Positions 11,851 to 21,923 of a stretch of DNA of 64,000 nucleotides are shown piece by piece. The stretch is from positions 62,001-126,000 of the forward strand of contig VCJN01003406.1 in assembly GCA_006384855.1 (NCBI GenBank), given 5' to 3'. Position numbers and translations under genes: made by a program. The notes beneath the pieces were generated by a model. The model had not been told where the DNA came from. It ran no database searches and saw nothing but the letters and a program-made list of their open reading frames with translations. The stretch comes from Tetraselmis striata. Taxonomy: Eukaryota; Chlorophyta; Chlorodendrophyceae; Chlorodendrales; Chlorodendraceae. The stretch's first letter is position 1, and each line of letters opens with the position of its first letter.

Positions 11851-13490
11851 AGCTCATCTGCCACGCTTGGCCGATACATCATGCATGACCTCCTCCCCTG
11901 AGATCCGTCCTTTGAGGTGGCGGAAAGCCGTGAAGGCTGTCGGCTCACCCTCACACGAGGAACCCCCCCCCCCTCCCCGTGAATCCTTGCCAGTGAACCC
12001 TTGTACTCCGGATAGTCGCACTCATCCTCCCCCGACGAATTATCGCCATTTGTCACCTCCTCCTTGGCGAGATGAGCCTTGGCTCCGCCATGAAGTAGTC
12101 GAGTCGAGCGCGACATCGAGTCGAGCATAGCGCGCTTCTCCTTCACACACCCACGCCATGATGTCAGCCTCCGGGGCCTTGCACTCACGGCCATGGTTTC
12201 CGGAGCCACACCATGTGCAGCGACCCGCAAAGATATCGAGCTTCTTGGTATGGCGTTGGCCTCTGTCGCCGGCAAGACACGCCGTCGGCCCAAGCGGTTG
12301 ACTACGCATGCGGCTGCCTTGCCACGAGCCGCTCGCGTTGTCCCCATGGACAAGGAGCTAGTCCTCAACAATTCGAGAGTGGAGCAGTCGGCGATTCCCG
12401 TCGAGCGACGTGAGCACGGCGCGCTTACCTAGGCCGATGCTCAAGGCATGAGTGCTCGGCAGAGTGCCGATCATGAGCAACGCGAGGATGTGATCATGCA
12501 AAACTTGCTGGTCGAGCGGCAGTATCCCAACGACCGAGTCCTTGACATGGCGGAACAACCGCTTTTTGCTGGCCAGTAAGTCCGCAACACTATCCTTGCC
12601 GGGCTCGGGGTGACGAGTGAGACCTTGCATCGCCTCGACACTCCTCGCGATGGAAACGCGGTCGAGGTTGTCGTGTAGTGCAAGCCACGCCAGAGCTCCT
12701 TCGTTAGTAGCCGAACTGTCGATACCACGACCTGCCTCCATGCCCTTCTCGGACTGTTGGCACTATGGCAAGAGAAGAGCACATAGCTCCTCTTGCTGTA
12801 GTCACCAATCCGATCAGCTCGGCGTCACCAATCCGCAGTATGGCATGCACCAGAAGACGCGGTGCCTTCAGTTTGTTGAGCCATGCCGTTGCCAGAGCCG
12901 TTCACTCGTGCTAGGTCACGCGCTTCGTCAGCAGCGGAAAGGCGACATCCTCTTGCGAGACTGTCGGCTCACGCTTGTCAGTGTCATGGCGCCGGACGTC
13001 GGCAATTCACTTGGCCATCCGGAGCTAAGACGGAGGGAATGTGTGACGGGCACTTTGTATGGCGTCATCAACATGACCAGCCCCCGACGAGCGATCCAAG
13101 CTTCCCTTGGCCTCGTTGTGGGTAGAGCGTAAGCGCATCTCCTCACCGAGACGAGCCGTCTCGTTGCCGATGTCTGCCAAGTGGGACCGGAGCTCAGAAC
13201 GAAATGGCGCGCAAAATCTCGGCCTTGCCGTTGTCCGACTTGTAGCCGCCGACACCTCCGCCGCCGCCATTCTGAGAGAGCATGGCAAACAAATGACAAA
13301 ACGCATCCATAAGCAAGAAAGAAGTAAGGAAGGACATCTCAACAAGAAAACGCTAGTGGGGGATGGCGTGAAAGCATGTTGTATGTGCTGCCCATGGACG
13401 CGATCATGAGGAGCTTGAGGTACATGAGATGGTGAGATGTTGTTGTCTTGCGCTGAGCGCCCCGCACCTGCTTGCAGAAAGATATCATAC
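11850..13490 (-). mobile_element. LTR-retrotransposon gag region, fossil (copia-like)
   Basis: Minus-strand frames resemble a Gag polyprotein. A helical capsid-like region lies at about 12360-12740, and a CCHC zinc knuckle (C-x2-C-x4-H-x4-C, in GRCTWCGSGNHGREC) at about 12210-12250. No protease, integrase, reverse transcriptase or terminal repeats were found next to it. It is a broken fragment with several interruptions. The copia assignment rests on the general look of the capsid region and is tentative. Confidence 0.5.
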
Positions 13491-14104
13491 ATTGTGCATT
13501 GATCACTTGTCTGAAATGTAAATGATACAACAGAGTGGGGGACCTCGACAACATGACCGTGGTAGGCGCCAGTCCATTATGCTTGCGGGATGGCTGATGA
13601 CAAACTGCTGTCGAATCCACCCATTCCGACGTGATGTGCATGTGTTGCACATGAGGAGGCCGCCTAGCTCGAGTCTCCCTCAAGACGCCGAACTGGACAC
13701 AAGTAGAGGCTCTCGGCAAGGATCCAAGGAACACATCGCATGCACATGGCACCTGCTTTCTTTACTTTTCGACTGAGCGTAGCTTGGCTAGGCTGACACT
13801 AGATGGCTATACACCCGCCCACTTAATGCCCCCGGCATGATGCCATGCGCTGGTGCGGCCGTGCATGAAGATGAAACCGGTATTGCCAGGAACTTGAGCC
13901 AAATTGTTGGGGCCATCACGGCATCGAGCCTCTCAGAGTGATGCGGCAGCCACGGCAAATGGGTCCTCACATTAGAAACGCCGGCTCCGCTCACAAAGCG
14001 GAAGCATCTGCAGCTATACCCACCGCCGCCAATGCGGGGCGCACAAGGCGCGGAGGATCCTGGGTGCAGCACGTCAGGTGGCACCACCCCCTCCTCCAAG
14101 TGGT
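13491..14104. other. Repeat debris, possible transposase shadow
   Basis: No intact gene is present. Around 13840-14000 (+) a short stretch loosely resembles the middle of the pogo-like transposase at 9130-9220 (a C/W-GSH-K pattern), but it is too decayed to call. Confidence 0.2.
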
Positions 14105-14470
14105 GGGCGTTGGTAACCATTCAGACCTGTGCCCGGTTGGGTGCCGCGGGGGGCTGAGCGGAGTGGCCGGTTGTGGCGGGTCCTTGGATCATGCGACGAC
14201 GACCGGGGAGCCCTATGGGGGGCTTTTCAAACTATACTCGTAGTCCCGGTGGCGCCTGCTGCTGGCGCCGCCGGACGGCAACCATCATGTACGGGGGGCT
14301 GCCAAGAATAATTCATGTCCGGCCTCGGCCTTGCGTCGGCGCCTCTCCGAGATCCGTCTACGGGATGGGAGGGGGTGGGTACGACTCGGACTGGGGTAGC
14401 CTACTCGCAAGGGCTAATCGAAATAAAATCGCGTTCTCGTACCTCGGTACGACCCGCGCCAGACATGCAT
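14105..14470 (+). repeat. Dispersed repeat R1, left copy
   Basis: The sequence is homologous to the reverse complement of 20550-21080. Shared blocks include a GGGTGCG..GGGGACTGAGCGG region, a GC-rich palindrome around TGCTGGCGCCGCCGG (about 14258-14278), CCGAGATCCG (14347-14356) and a CGAAATAAAATCG block (about 14419-14431). The right copy has about 170 bp extra in its middle. There is no coding content. It ends against a C homopolymer at about 14479-14499. Confidence 0.6.
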
Positions 14471-15687
14471 AAGATCTAGCCCCCCCCCCCCCCCCCCCCA
14501 TCCGTATGTGTTCCACCTATGAATCACTCAAATCCCGGCCTAGTCTAGCGGAGTGCTCGGCGGCGCCCTACGGCCAACCCGTTCGGAACAGTCACCCTGG
14601 ACCTCTTAATCGTCCTTTGAGAATGGGCAAGGGCGGCGAGCGCGAGGAGATGGGAGCCTGGCACTTAAAGGGGGGGGGGGGCGGGCGTTCGGGGGCGGAG
14701 AGGCCGGGCATGGCAGCGACTCAGGGACATGGAGCCGGAGTCCCCTGAGGGAGTCGCAGCCATGTAGCGGGAGGGGTCAGTTGGCGGCCAGCTCGGTTTG
14801 ACCTTGGACGGCCGGCTACACGACCAGGCGCGCTACGGGCGAGGCGAGCGGCGCGCGGGCGAGCAAGGCCGGCATGCCGACCCAAGGCGACGACACGCGG
14901 ACGGGAGCGGGGAGGGGGGAGGAGAAGGAGCTGGGCAGGGAAGGGGAGGTGTCGGGAACATGCGATGGATCGCAGCGGGGGGGGCGGGGGGTGGGGGTGG
15001 GGGGGGACTTTCCCCCTCCAGTCCCCCTAGGAGATCCTACCACAAGAGCTCGGGTGGGTGAGATGGAGGCAGCATCGGCGGACCACGGCCGAGGCCGGCG
15101 GACCGCCACAGGCGGCGCGGCGGGGCAATCATCGCCGCAACCTCCGGGATATTTTCAGCGATAGCGGCCGGTGGAGCCAAGACGGAGCACGACGACCGAA
15201 AATTGCGCGGTGCCGGTGCATTACGGATGTACAAGAAACCTTATCGGGGGCAGGTACTGCATTCGCAATGCCCGTATATACTGCCAATCAGCGGTAGTCG
15301 CTCGTACTAGGCGACCACCCGTAATCATCTTGCAAATAATACAACTACAGACGGTGATCCAACAGTGTTGGAAATTCCGTCACTGGCCTCTAATTAGTCT
15401 TGAAGAATGCTTCGGCAATTTGCTTGATGACTATAACGGAGCGTCGCCTACCCAGGGCATTCCGTAACTGGATTGCTGCCTAAACGGCCGTCGTAGAGCC
15501 GCTGCAAGGGTTTCACTGGTGCCAGTCCTGTCCCGGGGGCGGGGAAAAACACAACTATAGATCACGTGATGGAAGGAGGCGGGGTTTGAAAACGAAAGAC
15601 GAAGGCCGGAGGTGGAGGTGGATGTGGAAACGAGGTGGAGGATGTCTTCGGGTCTTCCTATCCAACAGCAAGGCACATCAGCATGAG
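14471..15687. other. GC-rich stretch without a recognised gene
   Basis: It contains C and G homopolymers (about 14479-14499, 14671-14681, 14978-15006). All open frames are low-complexity Gly/Arg/Pro translations of GC-rich DNA. No conserved motif was seen. Confidence 0.4.
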
Positions 15688-15872
15688 CCCATACTTTATG
15701 TACCAGCATAAGCATGGAAAATGTGAAAGAAATTCTCTGGAAAATTTGGAATTTGTTACAACTAATACGGAATCAAATTTTCATCTTGGCAAGCCCATAA
15801 TTTATGTACACCAGCATAAACATTGAAAATGTGAAAGAAATTCTATGGAAAATTTGGAATGTGTTACAACTG
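15688..15872 (+). repeat. AT-rich tandem duplication, 106-bp offset
   Basis: Two copies of an approximately 80-bp AT-rich block (CCCATA.TTTATGTAC ... AATTTGGAAT.TGTTACAACT) begin at 15688 and 15794. They differ at a few positions. The block lies just left of the tyrosine-recombinase element. Confidence 0.7.
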
Positions 15873-15915
15873 GCATCAGAGAAGGGCCCGCCCCGAACCA
15901 ACCCGCCAAGGGTCT

Positions 15916-16101
15916 GATCTAAACTAGTTTATGGGGTTTCCCTCCTTGACCTAACCCCTTTTTAGCTACAAGTGCTGCTCAGTGGTACGGGAACTAGGCA
16001 TCTGTTGTTGCGCCCTTTTTGGGTGCAGCACGAGTAGACATAAAAGCAGCCAGAACAGCCGAGCCTGCCATCTTCCAGTTTTCGCTGCGTTCCACGCAGC
16101 G
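15916..16101 (+). repeat. Split direct repeat A1
   Basis: This 186-bp left terminal repeat begins GATCTAAACTAGTTTATGGG and ends in a short palindrome, CGCTGCGTTCCACGCAGCG. Other copies lie at 18846-19031 (+), 57926-58110 (+) and about 58733-58910 (-). Confidence 0.85.
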
Positions 16102-16218
16102 ATGTAAAAACTGTCTCGTAACCCGTTGCAAGCAAGGTCACCCCAGGTTGTTCAAGACCACACCCGGCTCACCACCCGAGTGTGATATTCTCGTCCGTAC
16201 GCACGTCCGTGCGTTACC

Positions 16219-17094
16219 ATGCCAGATGGAGAAGAACCCATCGCCGAGCCGACGTTGGAGTCGCTGAACGCAGATATGAGGGCCCAGTCTTCATTACTGC
16301 GAGAGTTGGCTACAGCTGTGGCACAACTGACGGCTCGTGGTCGCGTTGTTGGTGGGGAAGGGGCACATGGCTCCGGCTCCGGGCAGCGTTTCGCGGGACA
16401 GCCGACATGCAGCGGGGGAGCCGCAGTGCGCCCCGACTTGCTAGAGCTAGCCCAGAGCGGCCGTGTCGGAGCAAAATCCGTGAGTGCCGAGGACGACTAC
16501 CTCGCGGTGCCAGAGCTACTGCAGAGAGCAGAGTCTGGTTACGAGGCCGTTCGACCGGTCAGCCGAGTGCCTGGACTCTTCCCCCTGAGCACCGACCTAA
16601 CGAACGAGTACCTCAAGCAGGACGACCGGCGTTTGCCGGCCCAGGAGGAGTATTTGTGGATGTCGTGTTTCGGGGCCCACATGGCCGCACTTTTCGTAGC
16701 TCTCGACGAGCTGCTACCTTACGTCCTTGCCGCTAACCAGAACTTCACCCCCTACCTCGCGAGAGCTCGGAATCACGCCGAGGCCATCGACAAGGCGTTT
16801 CGTTTTCGTCTGGCTTTCCTGCGGAGGCTAAATGAGACCAAGCGTGTGCACGGTGACCAAGGTGTTCTGAACGTGCTGCGAGCCCAGCATTTTCAGCCTG
16901 CTTCGGAGCTTCTGGGTTCCGCGATTTTTGGGGACCTCATGAAGGGCTACGAGCGTCGTGTCTTCGAGGCGACCGTTGCCAGCAGCGCAAAGGCAACCGC
17001 TACTGCCCGAGTAGCAGCTGCGGCTGCAGGTCGCGGGCGTGGGCGAGGACGTGGCGGCGGGCGTGGGCGTGGCCGCGAAGGTGAGCACGAGTGA
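16219..17094 (+). CDS. Gag-like protein of the tyrosine-recombinase element
   Basis: The open frame of about 291 residues starts MPDGEEPIAEPTLESL. An N-terminal Ser/Gly-rich part is followed by a helical region (about residues 130-250) and a C-terminal RGRGRGRGG-type tail suited to RNA or DNA binding. Its position directly after A1 and before the recombinase matches gag in DIRS-type elements. No zinc knuckle is visible. The function is inferred from place and composition only. Confidence 0.55.
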   Translation: MPDGEEPIAEPTLESLNADMRAQSSLLRELATAVAQLTARGRVVGGEGAHGSGSGQRFAGQPTCSGGAAVRPDLLELAQSGRVGAKSVSAEDDYLAVPELLQRAESGYEAVRPVSRVPGLFPLSTDLTNEYLKQDDRRLPAQEEYLWMSCFGAHMAALFVALDELLPYVLAANQNFTPYLARARNHAEAIDKAFRFRLAFLRRLNETKRVHGDQGVLNVLRAQHFQPASELLGSAIFGDLMKGYERRVFEATVASSAKATATARVAAAAAGRGRGRGRGGGRGRGREGEHE

Positions 17095-17670
17095 CGGTGT
17101 AGGGCGCTTTTCGCCGGAGCTGCTGGAGCTTTGCGAGGTCACCTTTCGGTGACCGCCGCAAGACGCACCCTTGCAACGCAACGGCGAGATGAGCGCCCTG
17201 TGTCAGGACCTGACCCCCCCACCTTACAGACTTCATTTAGACCTTCCTCGGTGCGGCGCTTCTTACAGCTACAACCGAGTGCGGCTCAACCATCCGCACA
17301 CCTGCACATGGCGGCTCAACCAACCGCCTTCCTTACCACCCCATCCATGCGTCCGTTGGTTGTTACACTACGTGTCACAACTGGTTCGCAACGACCAAGT
17401 TTCGCGCGTGTACGTTATGCACGAGACAGGCGCTACGAGCGCGAAGGGCGCGCGGGGCGGCCCTCTTACCTGAACCTAGCCCCGCAAACCCGTACTGAAG
17501 CTACTGCAAACCCGTCCAGCAGCTACCGGCCAACCGCCGGAAACCTAACCGCTGCTGCCGCGTACTTTGCAAACAGTAGTCGTACTGGTGGAACTCTGTC
17601 GGTAAAACGACGCACGTACGTAATTGACGAGCCCGCAGCTGTCGCCCCGTGGGCTGCGTCAGCTGCGTAA

Positions 17671-18765
17671 TTGCGATCCCGGTTGCAGGAGGCGTTCGGC
17701 TCTGACGAGCTGGGCCAGCGAACGCTCGACCTGCTCTCAAGCTCCCTCAGCGCTCAGACACTCAAGAGCTACGCCGGCAGACTGTCTCAGTTCGCGGAGT
17801 TCTGCCACGACTCTGAGAACATCAGCCCGCTGGAGGCGACTACTGCTACTGTCGTTCGGTATGTTGCCTGGATCGGGGAGCGAGGGCACATCGCAGCTAA
17901 GTCGCTGCAACCCTGCCTGTCCGCAATCAACACGTTCTTCGAGCTGCACAACCTCGTCCCAGTCGCCAAGGACAGTCTACACCTAACTTCAGCAAGGCGT
18001 GGCCTGATGCTGCGTCAGCGCCGGCTAGACGCTGCCCCTTTGCGTGTCCCTTTGCCTGCGGATGTAGCCTACCGCTTCGTCACAAAGGCCGAGCTAATTG
18101 TGTCTGCTCCTTACCCAGAGTACCACCTCGACTTCCGAGCCCTCTTGGCCTCGGTTGTCAACTTCATGTTCTTCGCCATGGGCCTTACTGGCGTCTCCTG
18201 TCGAGTGCGAGATGTGCATGTCGACACCTACAACATCACCTTGCAAGTGTACCGCGAGAAGGGTCGCGCTAGCCGACGGGGACCCGACGACCTACGCGTA
18301 CTTCTCCTTCGACTGTCCGAGCACCCTCGAGTGGCACGGCTCCTGCACCACTTCATCGACAACGTCCAATCTGTCCCCCTGGTTACTGTTGGCTTGGCTA
18401 CATCAAACTTCTGGGCTGTCACTGCGGCCGAGCAGTCAAAACCTTGGACTGCGGCTACAATGTCAGACTGGCTGTCTGCAGCCATCAGTCTAGTCAACGC
18501 TGCCCCCCCTGCTTGCACTTCCTGGACTTCACACAGTCTTCGCAAGGGCGCAGCCTCTGCAGCGAACGCCATCGGAGTGCCATTGTCCCACATTCGCTAC
18601 CAAGGCGGTTGGGCCACTAACTCTGACGTCGTTCTGGACTACATCGACCCCAACGTTCTTCCTTCACCTGGCGCGTGGTTCTTCTTTGGACACATCGCCC
18701 CCCTCCGCCACTTCCAAGTCCAACAGGACTCCGCAGCGGTGGCCTTCCCAGTGCCTCCTTCATGA
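17671..18765 (+). CDS. Tyrosine recombinase of the DIRS/PAT-like element
   Basis: This frame encodes a DNA strand-exchange enzyme of the lambda-integrase fold. The N-terminal SAM-like core-binding region includes SAQTLKSYAGRLSQFAEFC (about residues 27-45). The catalytic region carries TSHSLRKGAASAANAIG (the H-x-x-R box) and HIRYQGGWATNSD (second His/Trp box), followed by a Tyr in the segment VVLDYIDPNV. It is preceded by a Pro/Thr-rich open segment (17131-17670) in the same element. The enzyme would integrate a circular intermediate, and the internal B1-A2 junction has the arrangement expected of that circle. Confidence 0.8.
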   Translation: MRSRLQEAFGSDELGQRTLDLLSSSLSAQTLKSYAGRLSQFAEFCHDSENISPLEATTATVVRYVAWIGERGHIAAKSLQPCLSAINTFFELHNLVPVAKDSLHLTSARRGLMLRQRRLDAAPLRVPLPADVAYRFVTKAELIVSAPYPEYHLDFRALLASVVNFMFFAMGLTGVSCRVRDVHVDTYNITLQVYREKGRASRRGPDDLRVLLLRLSEHPRVARLLHHFIDNVQSVPLVTVGLATSNFWAVTAAEQSKPWTAATMSDWLSAAISLVNAAPPACTSWTSHSLRKGAASAANAIGVPLSHIRYQGGWATNSDVVLDYIDPNVLPSPGAWFFFGHIAPLRHFQVQQDSAAVAFPVPPS

Positions 18766-18819
18766 CTTGGCGCTACCTCTTCTCCGTCAATCCACCGCTC
18801 TCTCCGTTCGCTCAAGACT

Positions 18820-19149
18820 GGCAAAACCAGACTCAACTTTGAAATGATCTAAACTAGTTTATGGGGTTTCCCTCCTTGACCTAACCGCTTTTTAGCTACA
18901 AGTGCTGCTCAGTGGTACGGGAACTAGGCATCTGTTGTTGCGCCCTTTTTGGGTGCAGCACGAGTAGACATAAAAGCAGCCAGAACAGCTGAGCCTGCCA
19001 TCTTCCAGTTTTCGCTGCGTTCCACGCAGCGCCCCCCCTGACTCCGTTTTCCCTCCACGCTTTCGCTAAACCATCCTGCCAATTTCGGCTCTTGAACGTG
19101 TAAAACAGCCTGCGCGATCTTTTTGGCAAAACCAGACTCAACTTTGAAA
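18820..19149 (+). repeat. Right terminal complex B1-A2-B2
   Basis: B1 (18820-18844) and B2 (19125-19149) share GGCAAAACCAGACTCAACTT plus GAAA. A2 (18846-19031) repeats A1. A 93-bp unique segment lies between A2 and B2 and is also found, inverted, at about 58626-58732. Confidence 0.85.
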
Positions 19150-19201
19150 CGCTAAAATTAAAGCGCATACGGCGCATAAGCTTCTGTACACCACGTGGCT
19201 A

Positions 19202-19837
19202 AGCTGCAGTACAAGTACCGATCACGCCGCACACGAGTGGGCGGCACATGGCCTTTCCGACATTTGCCACGACGTGAAGTCAGCGCTGGGCGTGGGTGTC
19301 CAGATCCTCACGGAGCCGTCGGTGCTTGTTTCTCTCCCGAAGGGCAGCGACGGGCGGCCCGCCGATGTTGGGCTTTTTGGGTATGGCGGTATCCGCGGAA
19401 ACACGGTTGCTGTCGATACCACCATTGCCCCTATCCTCGGCGTGTCAACCCCGGATCCAACGACTGCTTTGCGGGCTGCAGAGCGCCACAAAATCCAGAA
19501 GTATGACGAGGGTGTCCGAAACGCCGCCGGCATGCTTCGCTTTGTCCCTTTCGCCGTTTCCGAGTTTGGCTCGCTGGCCCCGCACGCTGAGGCCTTCTTG
19601 GTGGAGCTCGCGAAAGCTAGCCAAGCACACACTGGCAAGAATATCGGCCAGCTCTTGTCTGCGTGGCGCCGCCGTTTCCCCTTGCTCATCAACATGGCTC
19701 ATGCAGACAATGTTCTTGGCGGGGTCGCGGCCGCGCGTGTGGCACGTGATGGTGCTCCTGCGCCCGCGTCGCGTCGTTCGTCGGCATGTGTTGCTATGAC
19801 CCGGGTCATTGGCTGCAAGCGTCCTCGCCGTGCCTGA
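19202..19837 (+). pseudogene. LINE ORF2 C-terminal fragment, restriction-like endonuclease domain
   Basis: The reading frame to the TGA stop has HEWAAHGLSDICHDV, then GRPADVGLF and NTVAVDTTIAP, then RHKIQKYDEG and FVPFAVSEFGS. The spacing of R-PAD-V, V-D and later Lys resembles the PD-(D/E)XK-type endonuclease at the C-terminus of several protist LINEs. A 3' UTR-like tail with CTTTTGC and TGTAA follows to about 20050. The RT domain is absent because the fragment starts only about 50 bp after the B2 end of the neighbouring element. It is a 5'-truncated copy. Confidence 0.5.
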
Positions 19838-20099
19838 TAGCCTACCCCGGGGCGGGGGTTCTTGGAGTTTCTGGCAGCTAAGTGACTTCGTGGTTCCCTT
19901 GGCTCCTATTTGTCTATTGGCTCCCTGTCCTCCTGTTCGACCTTGTTTTCAGGCTTAAGTATCTCTTTTGCTGGCAACCTCTCATAATTGCTCTTAGTTC
20001 TCTTTGTAGTGCGTTTTTGTGAAAGCCCCGATGTAAAAATACAAGTACCGATATTTTATATCATCATTGATGACTACACAGTAATGTACATGTGATTCA

Positions 20100-20549
20100 G
20101 ATGGGAGTTTACGCGCCGCGTACACAGTACAAAGGCCAGTCGTACACGCTAGACCGGACGCAGAAACCCATGATCACGTGACCACGCCGTGTATGCGCAG
20201 GTTCCCGCCGTTTATAATCCCCCCGAGATCGAATCCTGCTCAAGTGCTGCTCTCCACCGGCTACGGCCAATAGGCTAGGCCGCTCGGCCGTCGCGCTGCT
20301 GAGATCCAGCCCCCCGCCTTGAGCTGCTGCCAGCGGTTTTCCCGGACATCCTCGGAGATCGGAGGTGAAGGCGGGGGAAACACCCCCCTGCACCGCTGGG
20401 CGCTGGGAATATGCTCGCCGATCTTGTGCAGCAGCACACCAGCCGGATCGCCCGACGCTCGGCAGCCACTGCCCACGCTCCTGGCTAAGGTTACCGCCTG
20501 AGGGCGGCTTCCTGGGCTCCTGGCACGGTTGGGTTTTTACAATCGCCAC
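20100..20549. other. Short stretch with no recognised content
   Basis: GC-rich sequence between the LINE tail and repeat R1. No motif or exon is supported. Confidence 0.4.
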
Positions 20550-21130
20550 CGAGCAAGGCTGTGCCGAGTACGAGTGCCCTCGTACTGGGCGGGTCGCACC
20601 ACCGAATTACGATAACACGCGTGTTTTATTTCGATTTTATTTCGAACAACCCTCGCGAGTCGGCCGCCCCGGTCCGAGTCGTAGATACCATTCCCCACCC
20701 GGAAGCGGATCTCGGAGACACCGACGAAAGCGCCTGTCAATAGGCCTGTGGATAGGCCTCGGCGCATTCCAGCACGTCCCGGCATCCCGGCATACCCCCC
20801 GCGGGCATCCTTAGTCCACAAATAGTCCACTCAGCCTATTCACAGTGGCCTGTGAAGAGGCCTGTGGAATACAAGGCCGAGGATGAATTACTTTTAGCAG
20901 CCCCCATATAGGCTGCTGCCCGGCGGCGCCAGCATGCGCCGGGACTACCAGTATTATTTGAAAAGGCCCGCCAGGGCTCCCTGGTCGTCGCAGTATGCGA
21001 GTATCAGCGACAACAGGCCACCCCGCTCAGTCCCCTAACGCACCCAGCCGGGCACGGGCACGGGTTACCAGCGCCACCGCATGAAGGCGGTAGTGGTGTC
21101 GCCAGGCCTGCCGCAACCAGGACCCTCCGC
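20550..21130 (-). repeat. Dispersed repeat R1, right copy (inverted)
   Basis: This is the reverse-complement partner of 14105-14470. It holds extra sequence at 20720-20890 with repeated GGCCTGTG / CACAGGCC motifs (AGGCCTGTGGATAGGCCT, GGCCTGTGAAGAGGCCTGTG). These can form local hairpins and are missing from the left copy. Confidence 0.6.
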
Positions 21131-21923
21131 TCCTGGTGGACCGCTGCCCGGCGGCGGGTGCCATAACCTTTTACTGTGACTGTGTGCATGCACGTGGAAT
21201 GTGACCCGCTTACATACAACTCTATTTGCTCTCAGTCATGGCCCAAGCAGAAGATAGATCCACAGAGAGACAGCATGGGCCATGTTGCCGCATCTGTACA
21301 ATAGACAAGTTGAGCAAGGTGTTGCTGTGCAGTATTTACTGGACTTGACATACCCGGGTTGCACTCTGTCAGACACATGTGATGCGGGACAGGCGCCTGA
21401 TTGTCTATTTTAGTTGTACACATCATCATCCGTGAGCTCCATAAATTCACTCAGTTTGTTTGCTGGCATGTATTTCAACAGCCAGTTGTCATGCCACACT
21501 GCCTTCATAGTGAATCCCCACTTTAAACAGAAATACTACATAGAGTATACTAGAGTTTAAATTATGGTACAGAATGGTCTGCAGAGCAGAACAAGCATAG
21601 GCGGCAAACCGCAGAGTGGGGTGCCATCAGGTAGATGTGACATGCCCATCTGTTGTCTGCAGTGAGCTATTCAGCTGAGGGCTTGCTAAGTACAGAATCA
21701 CACATCTCAATGTAACAAGTATACATGATAGTGGCAACATCACAGGTAAGACCCCCCTCTGTCAGCAATAGATGCACCATATCCTGCACCTGCACACGAA
21801 CATACACTGCCCACAATACAAGGGCGGAAAAAAAAAAAAGGGTGGCATGGCGGAAGCATAGTTTCATCTCATTTCTTTTTGGTAACATTAGGGAATGCCA
21901 TGGGAGGGTACAGGTATCTGCTT
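21131..21923 (-). other. Probable 3' UTR of argininosuccinate lyase
   Basis: No coding exon is present. The first TTACA (TGTAA on the minus strand) past the stop that I noted is at about 21211, giving a 3' UTR of about 700 nt, a length common in volvocine genes. Confidence 0.4.

Larger units (their letters stand above)
15916..19149 (+). mobile_element. Tyrosine-recombinase retroelement-like unit with split direct repeats (DIRS/PAT/TOC3-like), copy 1
   Basis: The termini have the A1 - ORFs - B1 - A2 - B2 layout. A1 is 15916..16101 and A2 is 18846..19031, both 186 bp and nearly identical. B1 is 18820..18844 and B2 is 19125..19149, with the same 25 bp. Between them lie a Gag-like frame, a Pro/Thr-rich segment and a tyrosine recombinase. 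This split-direct-repeat layout is characteristic of PAT-like DIRS elements such as algal TOC3. No reverse transcriptase or RNase H is present in the 3.2 kb. The copy looks largely whole for its parts. The close similarity of A1 and A2 points to a recent insertion. Confidence 0.75.

Noticed and set aside
13838-14000. Second pogo transposase copy
   Set aside because: Only a faint similarity in one short block, too little to call.
19102-19149. Terminal direct repeat of an ordinary LTR element
   Set aside because: The A and B repeats are arranged as split direct repeats and the enzyme is a tyrosine recombinase, so an LTR/DDE-integrase element does not fit.
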